A stretch of DNA of 64,000 nucleotides, from assembly GCF_024505165.1 (NCBI RefSeq), contig NZ_JANIBK010000002.1:1-64000 (forward strand). The letters run 5' to 3'. The stretch comes from Methylomonas rivi (lineage in GTDB: Bacteria > Pseudomonadota > Gammaproteobacteria > Methylococcales > Methylomonadaceae). The notes under the pieces are model-generated. The model was not told the DNA's origin and searched no databases. It worked only from the letters and a program-made list of their open reading frames with translations. Positions 1 through 8,669 of the stretch are shown in pieces; the first letter of the stretch is position 1, and every line of letters starts with the position of its first letter. The translations under genes and the position numbers were made by a program.

Positions 1-1
1 C

Positions 2-3000
2 GGCGTACCCGCCCTGGACGGCCCGCGCGGCATCCTGGCGTTCTTTCTGCTGACCGCCCCCCTGGCCAGCCTGATTGCCGCAACCTTGGGCGTGGCCTGC
101 TTATGGTGGTTTGCCATGACCCCTACCGAGTTATTGGCGGCCGTCTGGCTGAATTGGTGGGTGGGCGACAGTCTGGGCGTAATCATCATCGGTCCGCTGA
201 TGTTTTGCCTGTTTGCGCAACCCAAAAAACTTTGGGCCAGTAGACGGCAAAGGGTCGCCTTGCCCTTAACCATCACCTTGTTGGCGCTGACCGTCACCTT
301 CATGCTGGTTCAGCGGGCGGAACACGACCGGATTCAAATGGATTTCGACGCTCAGGCACAAATGATTAGTCGGAAACTGATCGAATACGGCGAAAATGCC
401 ATCGATAATAGCCTGGCCTTACGCGACCTTTATGTCGCCGCCGGCTCGGTGGATCGGCGGCAATTTGCCCGTTTTTCGCGGTCGCTGCTGGCCCGGCATC
501 CGGAACTGCAAGCGTTGGAATGGCTGCCTAAGGTCACTCCGGCCGAACTGGCCGATTTCGAACGGCAAGTACAAACCGAAGGCTTTCCCGGCTTTAGAGT
601 GGTCGAACGCAATGCCGACGGCTCGTTAACGCCCGTTAAAAGCCGCGCGGAATATTTCCCCGTCACCTATGTCGAGCCGATGCGGGGTAACGAGCCCGCC
701 TTCGGCCTGGACTCGGCGGCCAATTCGCCGAGCCGGGAATCCAAACGGCGGGCGCTTGCCAGCGGCCAACCCAGCGTCAGCCAAGCCTCGACCTTGATCC
801 AGGGCAACGGCACCGAGCAAAGCGTCTTGCTGTCCATTCCGGTTTTCGCGGATCCGGCCCGGCGCACCGCGCAAGATTTGACCGGTTTCGTTTCAGCCGT
901 GATTTTACCGAAGCGCCTGGTTGAAACGGCTTTAAAAGAGCTGGACCTGCAAGCGTTCGCCATCACGATAACGGATACCGGCGCGCCTGCCGGGCCCGCC
1001 GTACTGTATCGAAAAGACGTCGCCCAGCCGATTCGGGCGGGCGGCGGACTGCAACCCTGGCAACGGGATTTTCCGTTCGCCGACCGTATCTGGCGGCTCG
1101 CCATCATTCCCGATACCCGCTTTCTTGGCGAGCGCAGTTCCCTGCTGCCCTGGTTTACCCTATTGAGCGGCTTGGGCTTTACCGGCCTGCTCGGCATTTT
1201 ATTGCTGACCATCAGCGGACGCACGGCGCAAATAGAGACCTTAATCGATAGCCGCACCCGGGACCTGCAAAAAGCCAACACCGAATTGCAAGCCGCCGAA
1301 CGGCATTTGCGCGAGTCGGAAGCCTATCTGCGCACCATTCTCAAGTCGGTGCCCGAGTGCATCATGTTGACGTCCTCCGAGGGCGAATTGCTGGACATAA
1401 ACCCGGCCGGATTGGCTATCCTTGGCGCCGACGACCTGGAGCAGGTAAAAGCGCTTAAACCTTTAAATTTACTGTTACCCTCTTACCGGCAGACGTTTCT
1501 CGCGGCCGTCGAACAGGTATTTGCCGGCAAAAACCGTTCCTTGCTATTAGAGATCGGCAACTTTAAGGGGGACACCTGCTGGCTGGAAAGCACGCTGGCT
1601 CCGCTTCGCAACGATGACGGCCATATTACCGCCCTGCTGTGCATGGCCAGGGATGTCACGGAACGAAAAACGGCCGATGAACGGCTGAAATTGGCAGCAC
1701 GGGTATTCGGCGAAGCCCACGAGGGTATTTTGATTACCGACGTCGCCGGTAACATTATCGACGTCAACCCCACTTTTTGCGACATTACCGGATACAGCCG
1801 GGACGAAGTGATCGGTAAAAAGCCCAGCTTACTCAAGTCCGGCCGGCAGGAACCTGCTTTTTACCGGGATATGTGGCAAGCCATTATGTCCGATCTGCAT
1901 TGGCAGGGTGAAGTATGGAACCGCAAGAAAAACGGCGAACTGTATGCCGAGTTATTGAGCATATCGGCGCTGTGCGACGACCGGGGCCGGATTATTTATT
2001 TCGTCGGTTTGTTCTCCGACATCACTCAGATCAAACACCAGCAACAACTGCTGGAGCTGATGGCGCATTACGATCCGCTCACCCGCCTGCCGAATCGCAC
2101 CCTGTTCAGCGACCGCCTGTCGCAGGCCATTGCCCGCAGCAAGCGCGACAAATTGCTGCTGGCGGTCTGTTTTCTGGACTTGGACGGCTTTAAGCCCATC
2201 AACGACCAACTCGGCCATGGCGCCGGCGACCAAGTGTTGATCGAGGTGGCCAACCGGATCAAACAAAACCTGCGCGAGGAAGATACCGTCTCCCGGCACG
2301 GCGGCGACGAGTTTGCCCTACTGCTGACCGGCCTGCATAGCGTGGATGAAATCAGTCAAACTTTGTCGCGTATTCACCAGGCCATTGCCGAAGCTTTTTT
2401 AATAAACGGCCAAACCGTAAACGTCGGCGCCAGTACCGGGGTCAGCGTGTTCCCGCTGGATGACGCCGATGCGGATACCTTGGTCCGCCATGCCGACCAA
2501 GCCATGTATCAAGCGAAATTGACCGGCAAAAACCGCTTTCGGCTGTTCGACGCTGGCCGGGACCAACTCTTGCTCGACCACCACAATCAACTGCACGAGC
2601 TGGAAGCCGCCTTCGCCAAACAACAATTCTGTTTATATTACCAACCTAAAATCAGCCTCAAAACCGGCCGGGTCACCGGCGTCGAAGCGCTGATACGCTG
2701 GCTGCACCCCGAGAAAGGCATGGTATCGCCGCTAAGCTTCCTGCCCGCCATGGCGGCCACCGAGCTGGAAATCGAATTGGGAAATTGGGTGATGGAGCAG
2801 GCATGGCAGCAATTGTATCTTTGGCACCGGCAGGGTTTGAAAATCGAAGTCAGCGTCAATATTTCCGCTTATCATTTGCTATGGCCGGGCTTTGTTTCGC
2901 ATTTGGAGACCATACTGGCCAAGCATCCGCGGATTGCCTCGCATTATCTACAGCTGGAAATTCTGGAAAGCACCGCATTGGACGATTTGGCGGCGGTCAA

Positions 3001-3730
3001 CCGCATCGTCAAAACCTGCCATGAAGCTCTGGGCATCGGCGCCGCGCTGGACGATTTCGGTACCGGCTACTCGTCGTTGACCCATCTGCGGCACTTGCCT
3101 GTGGACACGGTGAAAATCGATAGAAGCTTTGTGCGGGACATGCTTGACGATCCGGACGATTTCGCCATCGTGGAAAGCGTGATCGGCCTGAGCCAGGCCT
3201 TCGGCAACCAAGTCGTCGCCGAAGGCGTGGAAACCCAGGAGCAAGGCTTGGCCTTGTTATTATTGAGCTGCTATATTGCGCAAGGTTTTGCTATCGCCAA
3301 GCCCATGCCGGCGGACGAAATGGCCGATTGGATCAATCAATACCGGCCTTTTCCGCTCTGGCAGGCTTACGCCAATAGGGAGCTTTCGGCCGATCAAACC
3401 CAAATTGCCTTGCGCCGGCTCGATCTCCGGCAATGGCTGCAGCGGGTCAACCAATGCCTGACCGGCAACCAGAACAGCATGACCCACTGGCCGATCATGC
3501 ATCCCCGTAAAAGCCAGTTCGGCCGCTGGCTCAGGCAAGTCCAACAGCAGGAACAGTATAATAAGGCTTGGCTGCGCCAATTGAGCGCTTTACATGAACA
3601 ACTACTGCATAAAGGGGATGTGCTGATGCACCAGTTTTGGCAGGGCGAAGCGCAAGCAGCCCGGGCCGGTTTCATGGAGCTGGAAAAACTCCAACAACAA
3701 CTGGATAGCTGCCTTAAGGAGCACGCCTGA
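2..3730 (+). CDS. MASE1-CHASE-PAS-GGDEF-EAL c-di-GMP enzyme, 5' end cut off by window
   Basis: The reading frame is open from base 2, so the true start lies outside the window. In order the protein has the last helices of a MASE1-type membrane sensor (to about base 310), a CHASE-like extracytoplasmic region, a helix near 1146-1215, two PAS domains (about 1310-1660 and 1690-2030), a GGDEF domain and an EAL domain. The cyclase signature GGDEF (about 2302-2316) and phosphodiesterase signature EAL (about 2683-2691) are both intact, so it may make or break c-di-GMP at the inner membrane. The roughly 130-residue tail (3340-3730) resembles a CZB zinc-binding bundle (FGRWL, then two spaced His), but the position expected to hold the zinc-ligand Cys is Ser. 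The gene ends 7 bases before the DUF4381 gene, so cotranscription with the Bat genes is possible. Domains are clear; the signal sensed is unknown. Confidence 0.9.
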   Translation, partial: GVPALDGPRGILAFFLLTAPLASLIAATLGVACLWWFAMTPTELLAAVWLNWWVGDSLGVIIIGPLMFCLFAQPKKLWASRRQRVALPLTITLLALTVTFMLVQRAEHDRIQMDFDAQAQMISRKLIEYGENAIDNSLALRDLYVAAGSVDRRQFARFSRSLLARHPELQALEWLPKVTPAELADFERQVQTEGFPGFRVVERNADGSLTPVKSRAEYFPVTYVEPMRGNEPAFGLDSAANSPSRESKRRALASGQPSVSQASTLIQGNGTEQSVLLSIPVFADPARRTAQDLTGFVSAVILPKRLVETALKELDLQAFAITITDTGAPAGPAVLYRKDVAQPIRAGGGLQPWQRDFPFADRIWRLAIIPDTRFLGERSSLLPWFTLLSGLGFTGLLGILLLTISGRTAQIETLIDSRTRDLQKANTELQAAERHLRESEAYLRTILKSVPECIMLTSSEGELLDINPAGLAILGADDLEQVKALKPLNLLLPSYRQTFLAAVEQVFAGKNRSLLLEIGNFKGDTCWLESTLAPLRNDDGHITALLCMARDVTERKTADERLKLAARVFGEAHEGILITDVAGNIIDVNPTFCDITGYSRDEVIGKKPSLLKSGRQEPAFYRDMWQAIMSDLHWQGEVWNRKKNGELYAELLSISALCDDRGRIIYFVGLFSDITQIKHQQQLLELMAHYDPLTRLPNRTLFSDRLSQAIARSKRDKLLLAVCFLDLDGFKPINDQLGHGAGDQVLIEVANRIKQNLREEDTVSRHGGDEFALLLTGLHSVDEISQTLSRIHQAIAEAFLINGQTVNVGASTGVSVFPLDDADADTLVRHADQAMYQAKLTGKNRFRLFDAGRDQLLLDHHNQLHELEAAFAKQQFCLYYQPKISLKTGRVTGVEALIRWLHPEKGMVSPLSFLPAMAATELEIELGNWVMEQAWQQLYLWHRQGLKIEVSVNISAYHLLWPGFVSHLETILAKHPRIASHYLQLEILESTALDDLAAVNRIVKTCHEALGIGAALDDFGTGYSSLTHLRHLPVDTVKIDRSFVRDMLDDPDDFAIVESVIGLSQAFGNQVVAEGVETQEQGLALLLLSCYIAQGFAIAKPMPADEMADWINQYRPFPLWQAYANRELSADQTQIALRRLDLRQWLQRVNQCLTGNQNSMTHWPIMHPRKSQFGRWLRQVQQQEQYNKAWLRQLSALHEQLLHKGDVLMHQFWQGEAQAARAGFMELEKLQQQLDSCLKEHA

Positions 3731-3737
3731 TTAAGCC

Positions 3738-4202
3738 ATGGAACCTTTACCGTTAAAAGACATCCATTTACCCGAAACCATAGGCTGGTGGCCGCCGGCG
3801 CCCGGCTGGTGGCTGGCGGCCGTTCTGCTGGTTTTATCGATGCTGGCGGTTCGATACGCCTACCGCCGCCTGACCCGAAAAACCGCTATCAACCGCGCGC
3901 AAACCTTGTTAAAACAGCTACGCCAACACCCGGGCGACCCGTTGCAAACCCTAACCGCTGTATCGGCCTTGCTCCGCCGCGCCGCCATCAGTACGGATAC
4001 GCGCGGCGGCGTGGCCGGCTTGCGCGGCCAGGCCTGGCTGGATTATCTGGACAGCAAACTCCCCGACACCCCTTTTAGCCGGGGCGCCGGCCGTTGTCTG
4101 GCCGATGCGCATTATCGTCCCACGGCGCCGGAACATATCGACCTCGAAGCCTTGTTCGCCTTGTGCGAACGCTGGTTAAAGCAACAGGGCAAGCCGTCAT
4201 GA
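3738..4202 (+). CDS. DUF4381 membrane protein of the Bat operon
   Basis: A 154-residue protein with one strong N-terminal helix (about residues 25-42, after a tryptophan- and proline-rich stretch) followed by a basic linker and a cytoplasmic helical domain containing the family-typical segment QAWLDYLD. This is the DUF4381 pattern. Such proteins are almost always encoded between MoxR/DUF58 genes and VWA-domain genes, and are thought to help assemble the MoxR-VWA complex; the biochemical role is unknown. Its stop overlaps the start of the BatA gene (ATGA), indicating translational coupling. The usual moxR and DUF58 genes are not visible here: a c-di-GMP gene lies immediately upstream instead. 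Confidence 0.85.
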   Translation: MEPLPLKDIHLPETIGWWPPAPGWWLAAVLLVLSMLAVRYAYRRLTRKTAINRAQTLLKQLRQHPGDPLQTLTAVSALLRRAAISTDTRGGVAGLRGQAWLDYLDSKLPDTPFSRGAGRCLADAHYRPTAPEHIDLEALFALCERWLKQQGKPS

Positions 4203-5185
4203 TGGTGTTTCATTGGCCCTGGCTAGGCCTATTGCTGCCGTTGCCGCTTTTATTGCGCTGGCTGCTGCCGGCCAAGCCGCAAACCCGGCAAGCCGCGCTG
4301 ATCGTGCCCTTTCTGGACGATCTGCCCGCCAACCCGCCCAGCGGTTTTAGCCGTCAACAGCGCTGGCCGCTACGCATGGCCGCGTTTGCCTGGATTTTTC
4401 TGGTTATTGCCTGCACCCGCCCGCAATGGCTGGGCGAGCCTTTGGAACTGGCCGTGAACGGCCGCGACCTGATGCTGGCCGTGGACGTGTCAGGCAGCAT
4501 GGAGGAAAAGGACTTCGTCATTAACGATAAACGCTACGACCGGCTTACCGCTACCAAATACGTGGTGAGCGATTTTGTCAAACGCCGGGTGGGCGACAGG
4601 CTGGGTCTGATATTATTCGGTACCCAAGCTTATTTGCATGTGCCATTGACTTTCGACCGCCAAACCGTGGAAACGCTGCTTAACGAAGCCTTTATCGGTA
4701 TAACCGAGGACGAACCGCAAACCTCCATCGGCGACGCAATCGGTTTGGCCGTCAAACGCCTGCAACATGAAAAAAGCGACAGCCGGGTAGTGATTTTGCT
4801 AACCGACGGCGCCAATACCGCCGGCGAACTGACGCCGCTGAAAGCCGCCGAGATCGCCGCCGAACATCACTTGAAAATCTACACCATAGGCATCGGCGCC
4901 GACGAAATACTGGTACGCAGCCTGTTCGGCACCCGCCGCGTCAATCCCTCCGCCGATCTGGACGAAAAAACCCTGCAAGCCATCGCCGACACCACAGGCG
5001 GCCGGTATTTCCGAGCCCGCAATACCGAGGAGCTGGAGCAAATCTATCAAATTCTGGATCAACTGGAACCGGTGGAAAAGGATAAACAGTTTTTCCGCCC
5101 GCGCGCCGAGCTGTACGTTTGGCCTCTGGCCCTGTCCATGGCGTTGGCCGCGTTGTTGGCCGTCAGCCGTTTGAGGTGGCGCTGA
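4199..5185 (+). CDS. batA: BatA-like von Willebrand factor A membrane protein
   Basis: Start chosen at the ATG overlapping the DUF4381 stop, giving 328 residues. The N-terminal region has two membrane segments (about residues 3-22 and 62-78), a VWA domain fills the middle and a last helix lies near the C terminus, the usual BatA layout. The metal-ion-dependent adhesion site is intact (DVSGSM, then a conserved Thr region and a TDGAN motif). In other bacteria BatA works with BatB and MoxR-type AAA ATPases at the inner membrane and has been linked to aerotolerance and envelope stress, but the client is unknown. The stop overlaps the next start by one base (TGATG). Confidence 0.9.
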   Translation: MMVFHWPWLGLLLPLPLLLRWLLPAKPQTRQAALIVPFLDDLPANPPSGFSRQQRWPLRMAAFAWIFLVIACTRPQWLGEPLELAVNGRDLMLAVDVSGSMEEKDFVINDKRYDRLTATKYVVSDFVKRRVGDRLGLILFGTQAYLHVPLTFDRQTVETLLNEAFIGITEDEPQTSIGDAIGLAVKRLQHEKSDSRVVILLTDGANTAGELTPLKAAEIAAEHHLKIYTIGIGADEILVRSLFGTRRVNPSADLDEKTLQAIADTTGGRYFRARNTEELEQIYQILDQLEPVEKDKQFFRPRAELYVWPLALSMALAALLAVSRLRWR

Positions 5186-6999
5186 TGTGGACCGCGTTTC
5201 ATTTCCTGCGGCCCTGGTGGCTGCTGGCCATCGTCCCGGCCGCGGCGTTGCTGTACTTGCTGGCCCGGCACAAATACCAGCGCGGCGATTGGACGAGCGT
5301 CTGCGATGCGGAACTATTACCGTTCATCCTGCAAGACAAACCGGACCAAATCCGTCCCGGCGGCTGGTTCGCGGCCGCGCTGGCCTGCTTGCTGTGCATT
5401 CTGGCCTTGGCCGGCCCCACTTGGGAACGCTTGCCGAGCCCGGCCTTTCGCAACGATTCGGCGTTGGTGATTGCGCTGGATTTATCCCAATCCATGAACG
5501 CTAACGATATCAAGCCCAGCCGTATCAGCCGGGCCCGCTACAAAATCAGCGATATTTTGCAACAGCGCAAGGACGGCCAAACCGCATTGCTGGTGTATAG
5601 CGGCGACGCTTTTACCGTCACCCCGCTGACTACCGATACGGCCACCATCAATAGCCAAATAGAGGCGCTGACTACCGACATCATGCCGAGTCCGGGCAGC
5701 AACACCGGCGTTGCCATCGAAAAGGCCGCGGATTTATTGCACCAGGCCGGTCTGGCGCAAGGCGATATTCTGCTGGTGACTGACGGCGCCGATGCCGACG
5801 GCGCCCGCCAAACCGGCCGGCTGTTGGGCGACTACCGCCTATCGGTATTGGCATTGGGCAGCCCGGAGGGCGCGCCCATCCCGCTTCCCGGCGGCGGCTT
5901 TTTGAAAGACGCCCGGGGCAATATTGTGCTGGCCCGGCTGGATAGCGCGGCATTATCGCAACTGGCCGTCGACGGGCACGGTATTTTTCAGCAGGTTACC
6001 GCAGACGATGCCGACATCGAGCGGCTGGGCGGCTTATTTAATCAAGTAAAACGCAACGACCCCAACCAAAAAACCGATTTAATGCTGGAGCAATGGCACG
6101 AAGTCGGACCATGGCTGTTATTGTTGGTCTTGCCATGGGCGGCGCTGCACTTTAGAAAAGGTTTGCTGGCCCTTGCCTTGCTGTGCCTGTTGCCGCTGCC
6201 CAGACCGGCCTCGGCATTGGATTGGCACGGCCTGTGGCAAACCCCGGACCAGCGCGGCCAACAGGCGTTTCGGCAGCAACAATTCCAACAAGCGGCGGAA
6301 CAATTCGACAACCCCGACTGGCGGGCCGCCGCCCAATATAAAGCCGGCCGCTTTCAGGAAGCGGCGGAAACCCTAAAAGACACCCGGAGCGCGGACGGCC
6401 ATTACAACCGAGGCAACGCCCTGGCCAAAACGGGGCAATTGCAGGAGGCCTTACAAGCTTATCGGGAAGCGCTAAAGCTAGACCCCAATCACGCCGACGC
6501 CAAATACAACAAGGAGCTGCTGGAAAAACAACAGCAGGAACAACAGAAGCAGCAGAATCGGGATCGGCAGTCTTCAGATCCGTCATCCGAACAAAATAAA
6601 CCGCAAGATCGGCAAAACGAGCAAGCGGAGCAGCCAAAGCCGGAGCGAAATCAGGATCAATCCCGGCGGCCGAACCAAGACCAACAGCCGCAAAAGCCGG
6701 ACCAAAGCCAATCCCAGACGGCGGACAAGCCCGAACAAACCGAGGACAAACAACCGCAACCGGAGCAACAGACCGACAAACCGGACGACGCCCGCCGCGA
6801 ACCTAAAAAACCCCAACCGAATCAGTCATCCAACCAGGAACAAGCGGCTCGGCCGGCTACCGAACTAGACGAAACCAAACGCGCCAACCAACAATTATTA
6901 AAACGCATTCCCGACGAACCCACCGGGTTGTTGAAACGCAAGTTCAAATATCAATACGGCCAGCGCGCCCCACCTCCCCATAGCGGCCCGGACTGGTAA
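5185..6999 (+). CDS. batB: BatB/BatC fusion: VWA domain plus TPR and Q/P/K-rich tail
   Basis: Translation from the ATG overlapping the batA stop gives 604 residues. Two N-terminal helices (about 8-28 and 58-78) precede a VWA domain with MIDAS motif DLSQS. A third helix near 310-330 and a second hydrophobic patch (about 335-350) are followed by tetratricopeptide repeats (about 395-450, including a copy with the typical NPxxAxAxYN-like spacing: DPNHADAKYN). The tail from about 450 is strongly biased to Gln, Pro, Lys, Asp and Glu and is probably disordered. The BatB and BatC functions are thus joined in one chain, as in many proteobacteria. BatD is expected next but appears only at 13345, after an inserted efflux operon. 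Confidence 0.9.
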   Translation: MWTAFHFLRPWWLLAIVPAAALLYLLARHKYQRGDWTSVCDAELLPFILQDKPDQIRPGGWFAAALACLLCILALAGPTWERLPSPAFRNDSALVIALDLSQSMNANDIKPSRISRARYKISDILQQRKDGQTALLVYSGDAFTVTPLTTDTATINSQIEALTTDIMPSPGSNTGVAIEKAADLLHQAGLAQGDILLVTDGADADGARQTGRLLGDYRLSVLALGSPEGAPIPLPGGGFLKDARGNIVLARLDSAALSQLAVDGHGIFQQVTADDADIERLGGLFNQVKRNDPNQKTDLMLEQWHEVGPWLLLLVLPWAALHFRKGLLALALLCLLPLPRPASALDWHGLWQTPDQRGQQAFRQQQFQQAAEQFDNPDWRAAAQYKAGRFQEAAETLKDTRSADGHYNRGNALAKTGQLQEALQAYREALKLDPNHADAKYNKELLEKQQQEQQKQQNRDRQSSDPSSEQNKPQDRQNEQAEQPKPERNQDQSRRPNQDQQPQKPDQSQSQTADKPEQTEDKQPQPEQQTDKPDDARREPKKPQPNQSSNQEQAARPATELDETKRANQQLLKRIPDEPTGLLKRKFKYQYGQRAPPPHSGPDW

Positions 7000-7537
7000 C
7001 CGCTAACTCGCCAGCCACGGGATAAGCAGGGCTCTCGGCTTGTAAGCGCGGGCCGTAAAGTTCCGTTCCGATGCCGTCCGCCGGCGGTTGCCGCTTGGTA
7101 AAAAGGGTATTTTCCCTCCACTGCGGCAACATGATGCAGGCGGGTTATTCTGAAAAAGTTATTGAAATAAGAAACTCAAAAACTTATGATAGAAATGGGA
7201 TACGCAAATAATATTTTTCTTGAAAAATCAAGCGATAGCCGGCATTTTTCGAATTTTCCGCTCCGTCCGGGAAATATTCGGCGAATGTTATTTGGCCGAG
7301 CAAGTTTGTATTTATTCGATATTATTTTGCGTGCAATTTTCCGAATAACTTTTTCTCCGAATCCGCGTTGTCTTGGCCGGGCATGGACGCAAGCAAATGT
7401 TAAGCAAATACCCCGCGCCACGGCTCGGGACCGAATTCTTAATCCCCTTATTGAAACCTTACTACACGCAACGGCTGCTAAGCCGCGCGCAATTAGGCCG
7501 GTTTTACGGGAAGTAACTCATCACCCATCCTTTCAAA
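7000..7537. other. 538-bp intergenic region upstream of the RND operon
   Basis: Between the BatB/C stop and the adaptor start the sequence becomes distinctly AT-rich (about 7140-7370). Frames opening here (for example from 7186 on the plus strand) give basic, compositionally odd peptides with no recognisable family and no convincing ribosome binding site, so I treat the stretch as non-coding. It probably holds the promoter and control region of the efflux operon. I see no adjacent regulator gene and no clear terminator hairpin. Confidence 0.6.
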
Positions 7538-8650
7538 ATGAAAACTAGTCGAATACTATTAATTGCCTCATGTTTAATCGCCTCGGCATGCTCATCGGAA
7601 AAAGAAACCGAAAAACAGCCCGAGAGCTATCAAGTCGTCAACCCCATCGTAAAAAATACCCCTTACACCAGCGAATATGTGGCTGAAATTCAATCGGTAA
7701 GATACGTCGAAGTCAGGAGTAAAATTAAAGGTTTCATCGAAAAAAACTATGTCGACGAGGGCCAAACAGTCGGCAAGGGCCAACTGTTGTTTAGCCTGAG
7801 TTTTATGGAACACGAAAAGGAACTGCAAAAAGCCAACGCCGATTATAAGGCGGCCATCGCCGATTTAAAGGCTTCCGAAGTCGAATTGGCCAACGTCAGG
7901 CGCTTGGTGGAAAAAAATATAGTTTCGAACACGGAGCTTGAAGTATTGGACGCCAAGATTAACGCCTTAAAGGCCAAGGTAGAGGAAGCCCAGGCCAATA
8001 AGGAGCAGGTGGCTTTACACTTGGCTTTTTCGCAGATTAAGGCCCCATACGACGGCGTCATCAACCGTATCCCGCACAAAGTCGGCAGCTTGATCGAGGA
8101 AGGCGACATGTTGACCTCCATTTCCGACAACAGCGCGATATTCGCTTATTTCAACCTCTCGGAAGTCGATTATCTGAATTATATTTCCAATAACGAAGAA
8201 GAAATGAAAATCGTCAGCTTGCGGCTGGCCAATAATGAGCTATACCCCCACAAAGGTAAAATCGAAATGATCGAAAGCGAATTCGACCGGCAAACGGGCA
8301 ATATCGCTTTCCGGGCCAGATTTCCGAATTCGGAAGGCATGTTAAAACACGGCGCCAATGGGGAAATTATTATCAATAAAGAATTGAAGAATGCACTGAT
8401 CATTCCGCAAAAGTCGACCTTCGAAATTCAGGAAAAACTGTATGTATTCGTAGTCGATAAAGATAATACGTTAAAACAGCGCAATATTACGCCGAAAATG
8501 CGCTTTCCCGATTATTACGCGGTCGAATCCGGCTTAACCAAAGAAGACAAAATAATATTCGAAGGGGTGGAAAACTTAAAGGACGGCGAAAAAATACAAC
8601 CTGTCATTATCGATTTGGCGCAAGCCATGTCGCAAAATAAACACGATTAA
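7538..8650 (+). CDS. RND efflux periplasmic adaptor lipoprotein (membrane fusion protein)
   Basis: A 370-residue protein with a lipoprotein signal (hydrophobic stretch, then lipobox IASAC, acylated Cys at about residue 18). The lipoyl/biotinyl-like half-motifs (VRSKIKGFIEK and IKAPYDGVINRI) flank a coiled-coil hairpin at about residues 95-155 rich in Lys, Glu and Ala, followed by beta-barrel and membrane-proximal domains. This is the HlyD/AcrA-type adaptor joining an RND pump to its outer-membrane channel. It starts a three-gene operon with the pump (20-bp gap) and the outer-membrane factor. Codons are more A/T-rich (AAA, AAT, ATA) than in the flanking bat genes, and the wording of the motifs recalls Bacteroidota adaptors; transfer is inferred, not shown. 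Confidence 0.92.
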   Translation: MKTSRILLIASCLIASACSSEKETEKQPESYQVVNPIVKNTPYTSEYVAEIQSVRYVEVRSKIKGFIEKNYVDEGQTVGKGQLLFSLSFMEHEKELQKANADYKAAIADLKASEVELANVRRLVEKNIVSNTELEVLDAKINALKAKVEEAQANKEQVALHLAFSQIKAPYDGVINRIPHKVGSLIEEGDMLTSISDNSAIFAYFNLSEVDYLNYISNNEEEMKIVSLRLANNELYPHKGKIEMIESEFDRQTGNIAFRARFPNSEGMLKHGANGEIIINKELKNALIIPQKSTFEIQEKLYVFVVDKDNTLKQRNITPKMRFPDYYAVESGLTKEDKIIFEGVENLKDGEKIQPVIIDLAQAMSQNKHD

Positions 8651-8669
8651 CCGGGCCGGACAAACTATT

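Noticed and set aside
7186-7548. 120-codon plus-strand frame upstream of the efflux adaptor
   Set aside because: No Shine-Dalgarno, unusual composition, and it runs into the adaptor start in another frame; treated as non-coding leader.
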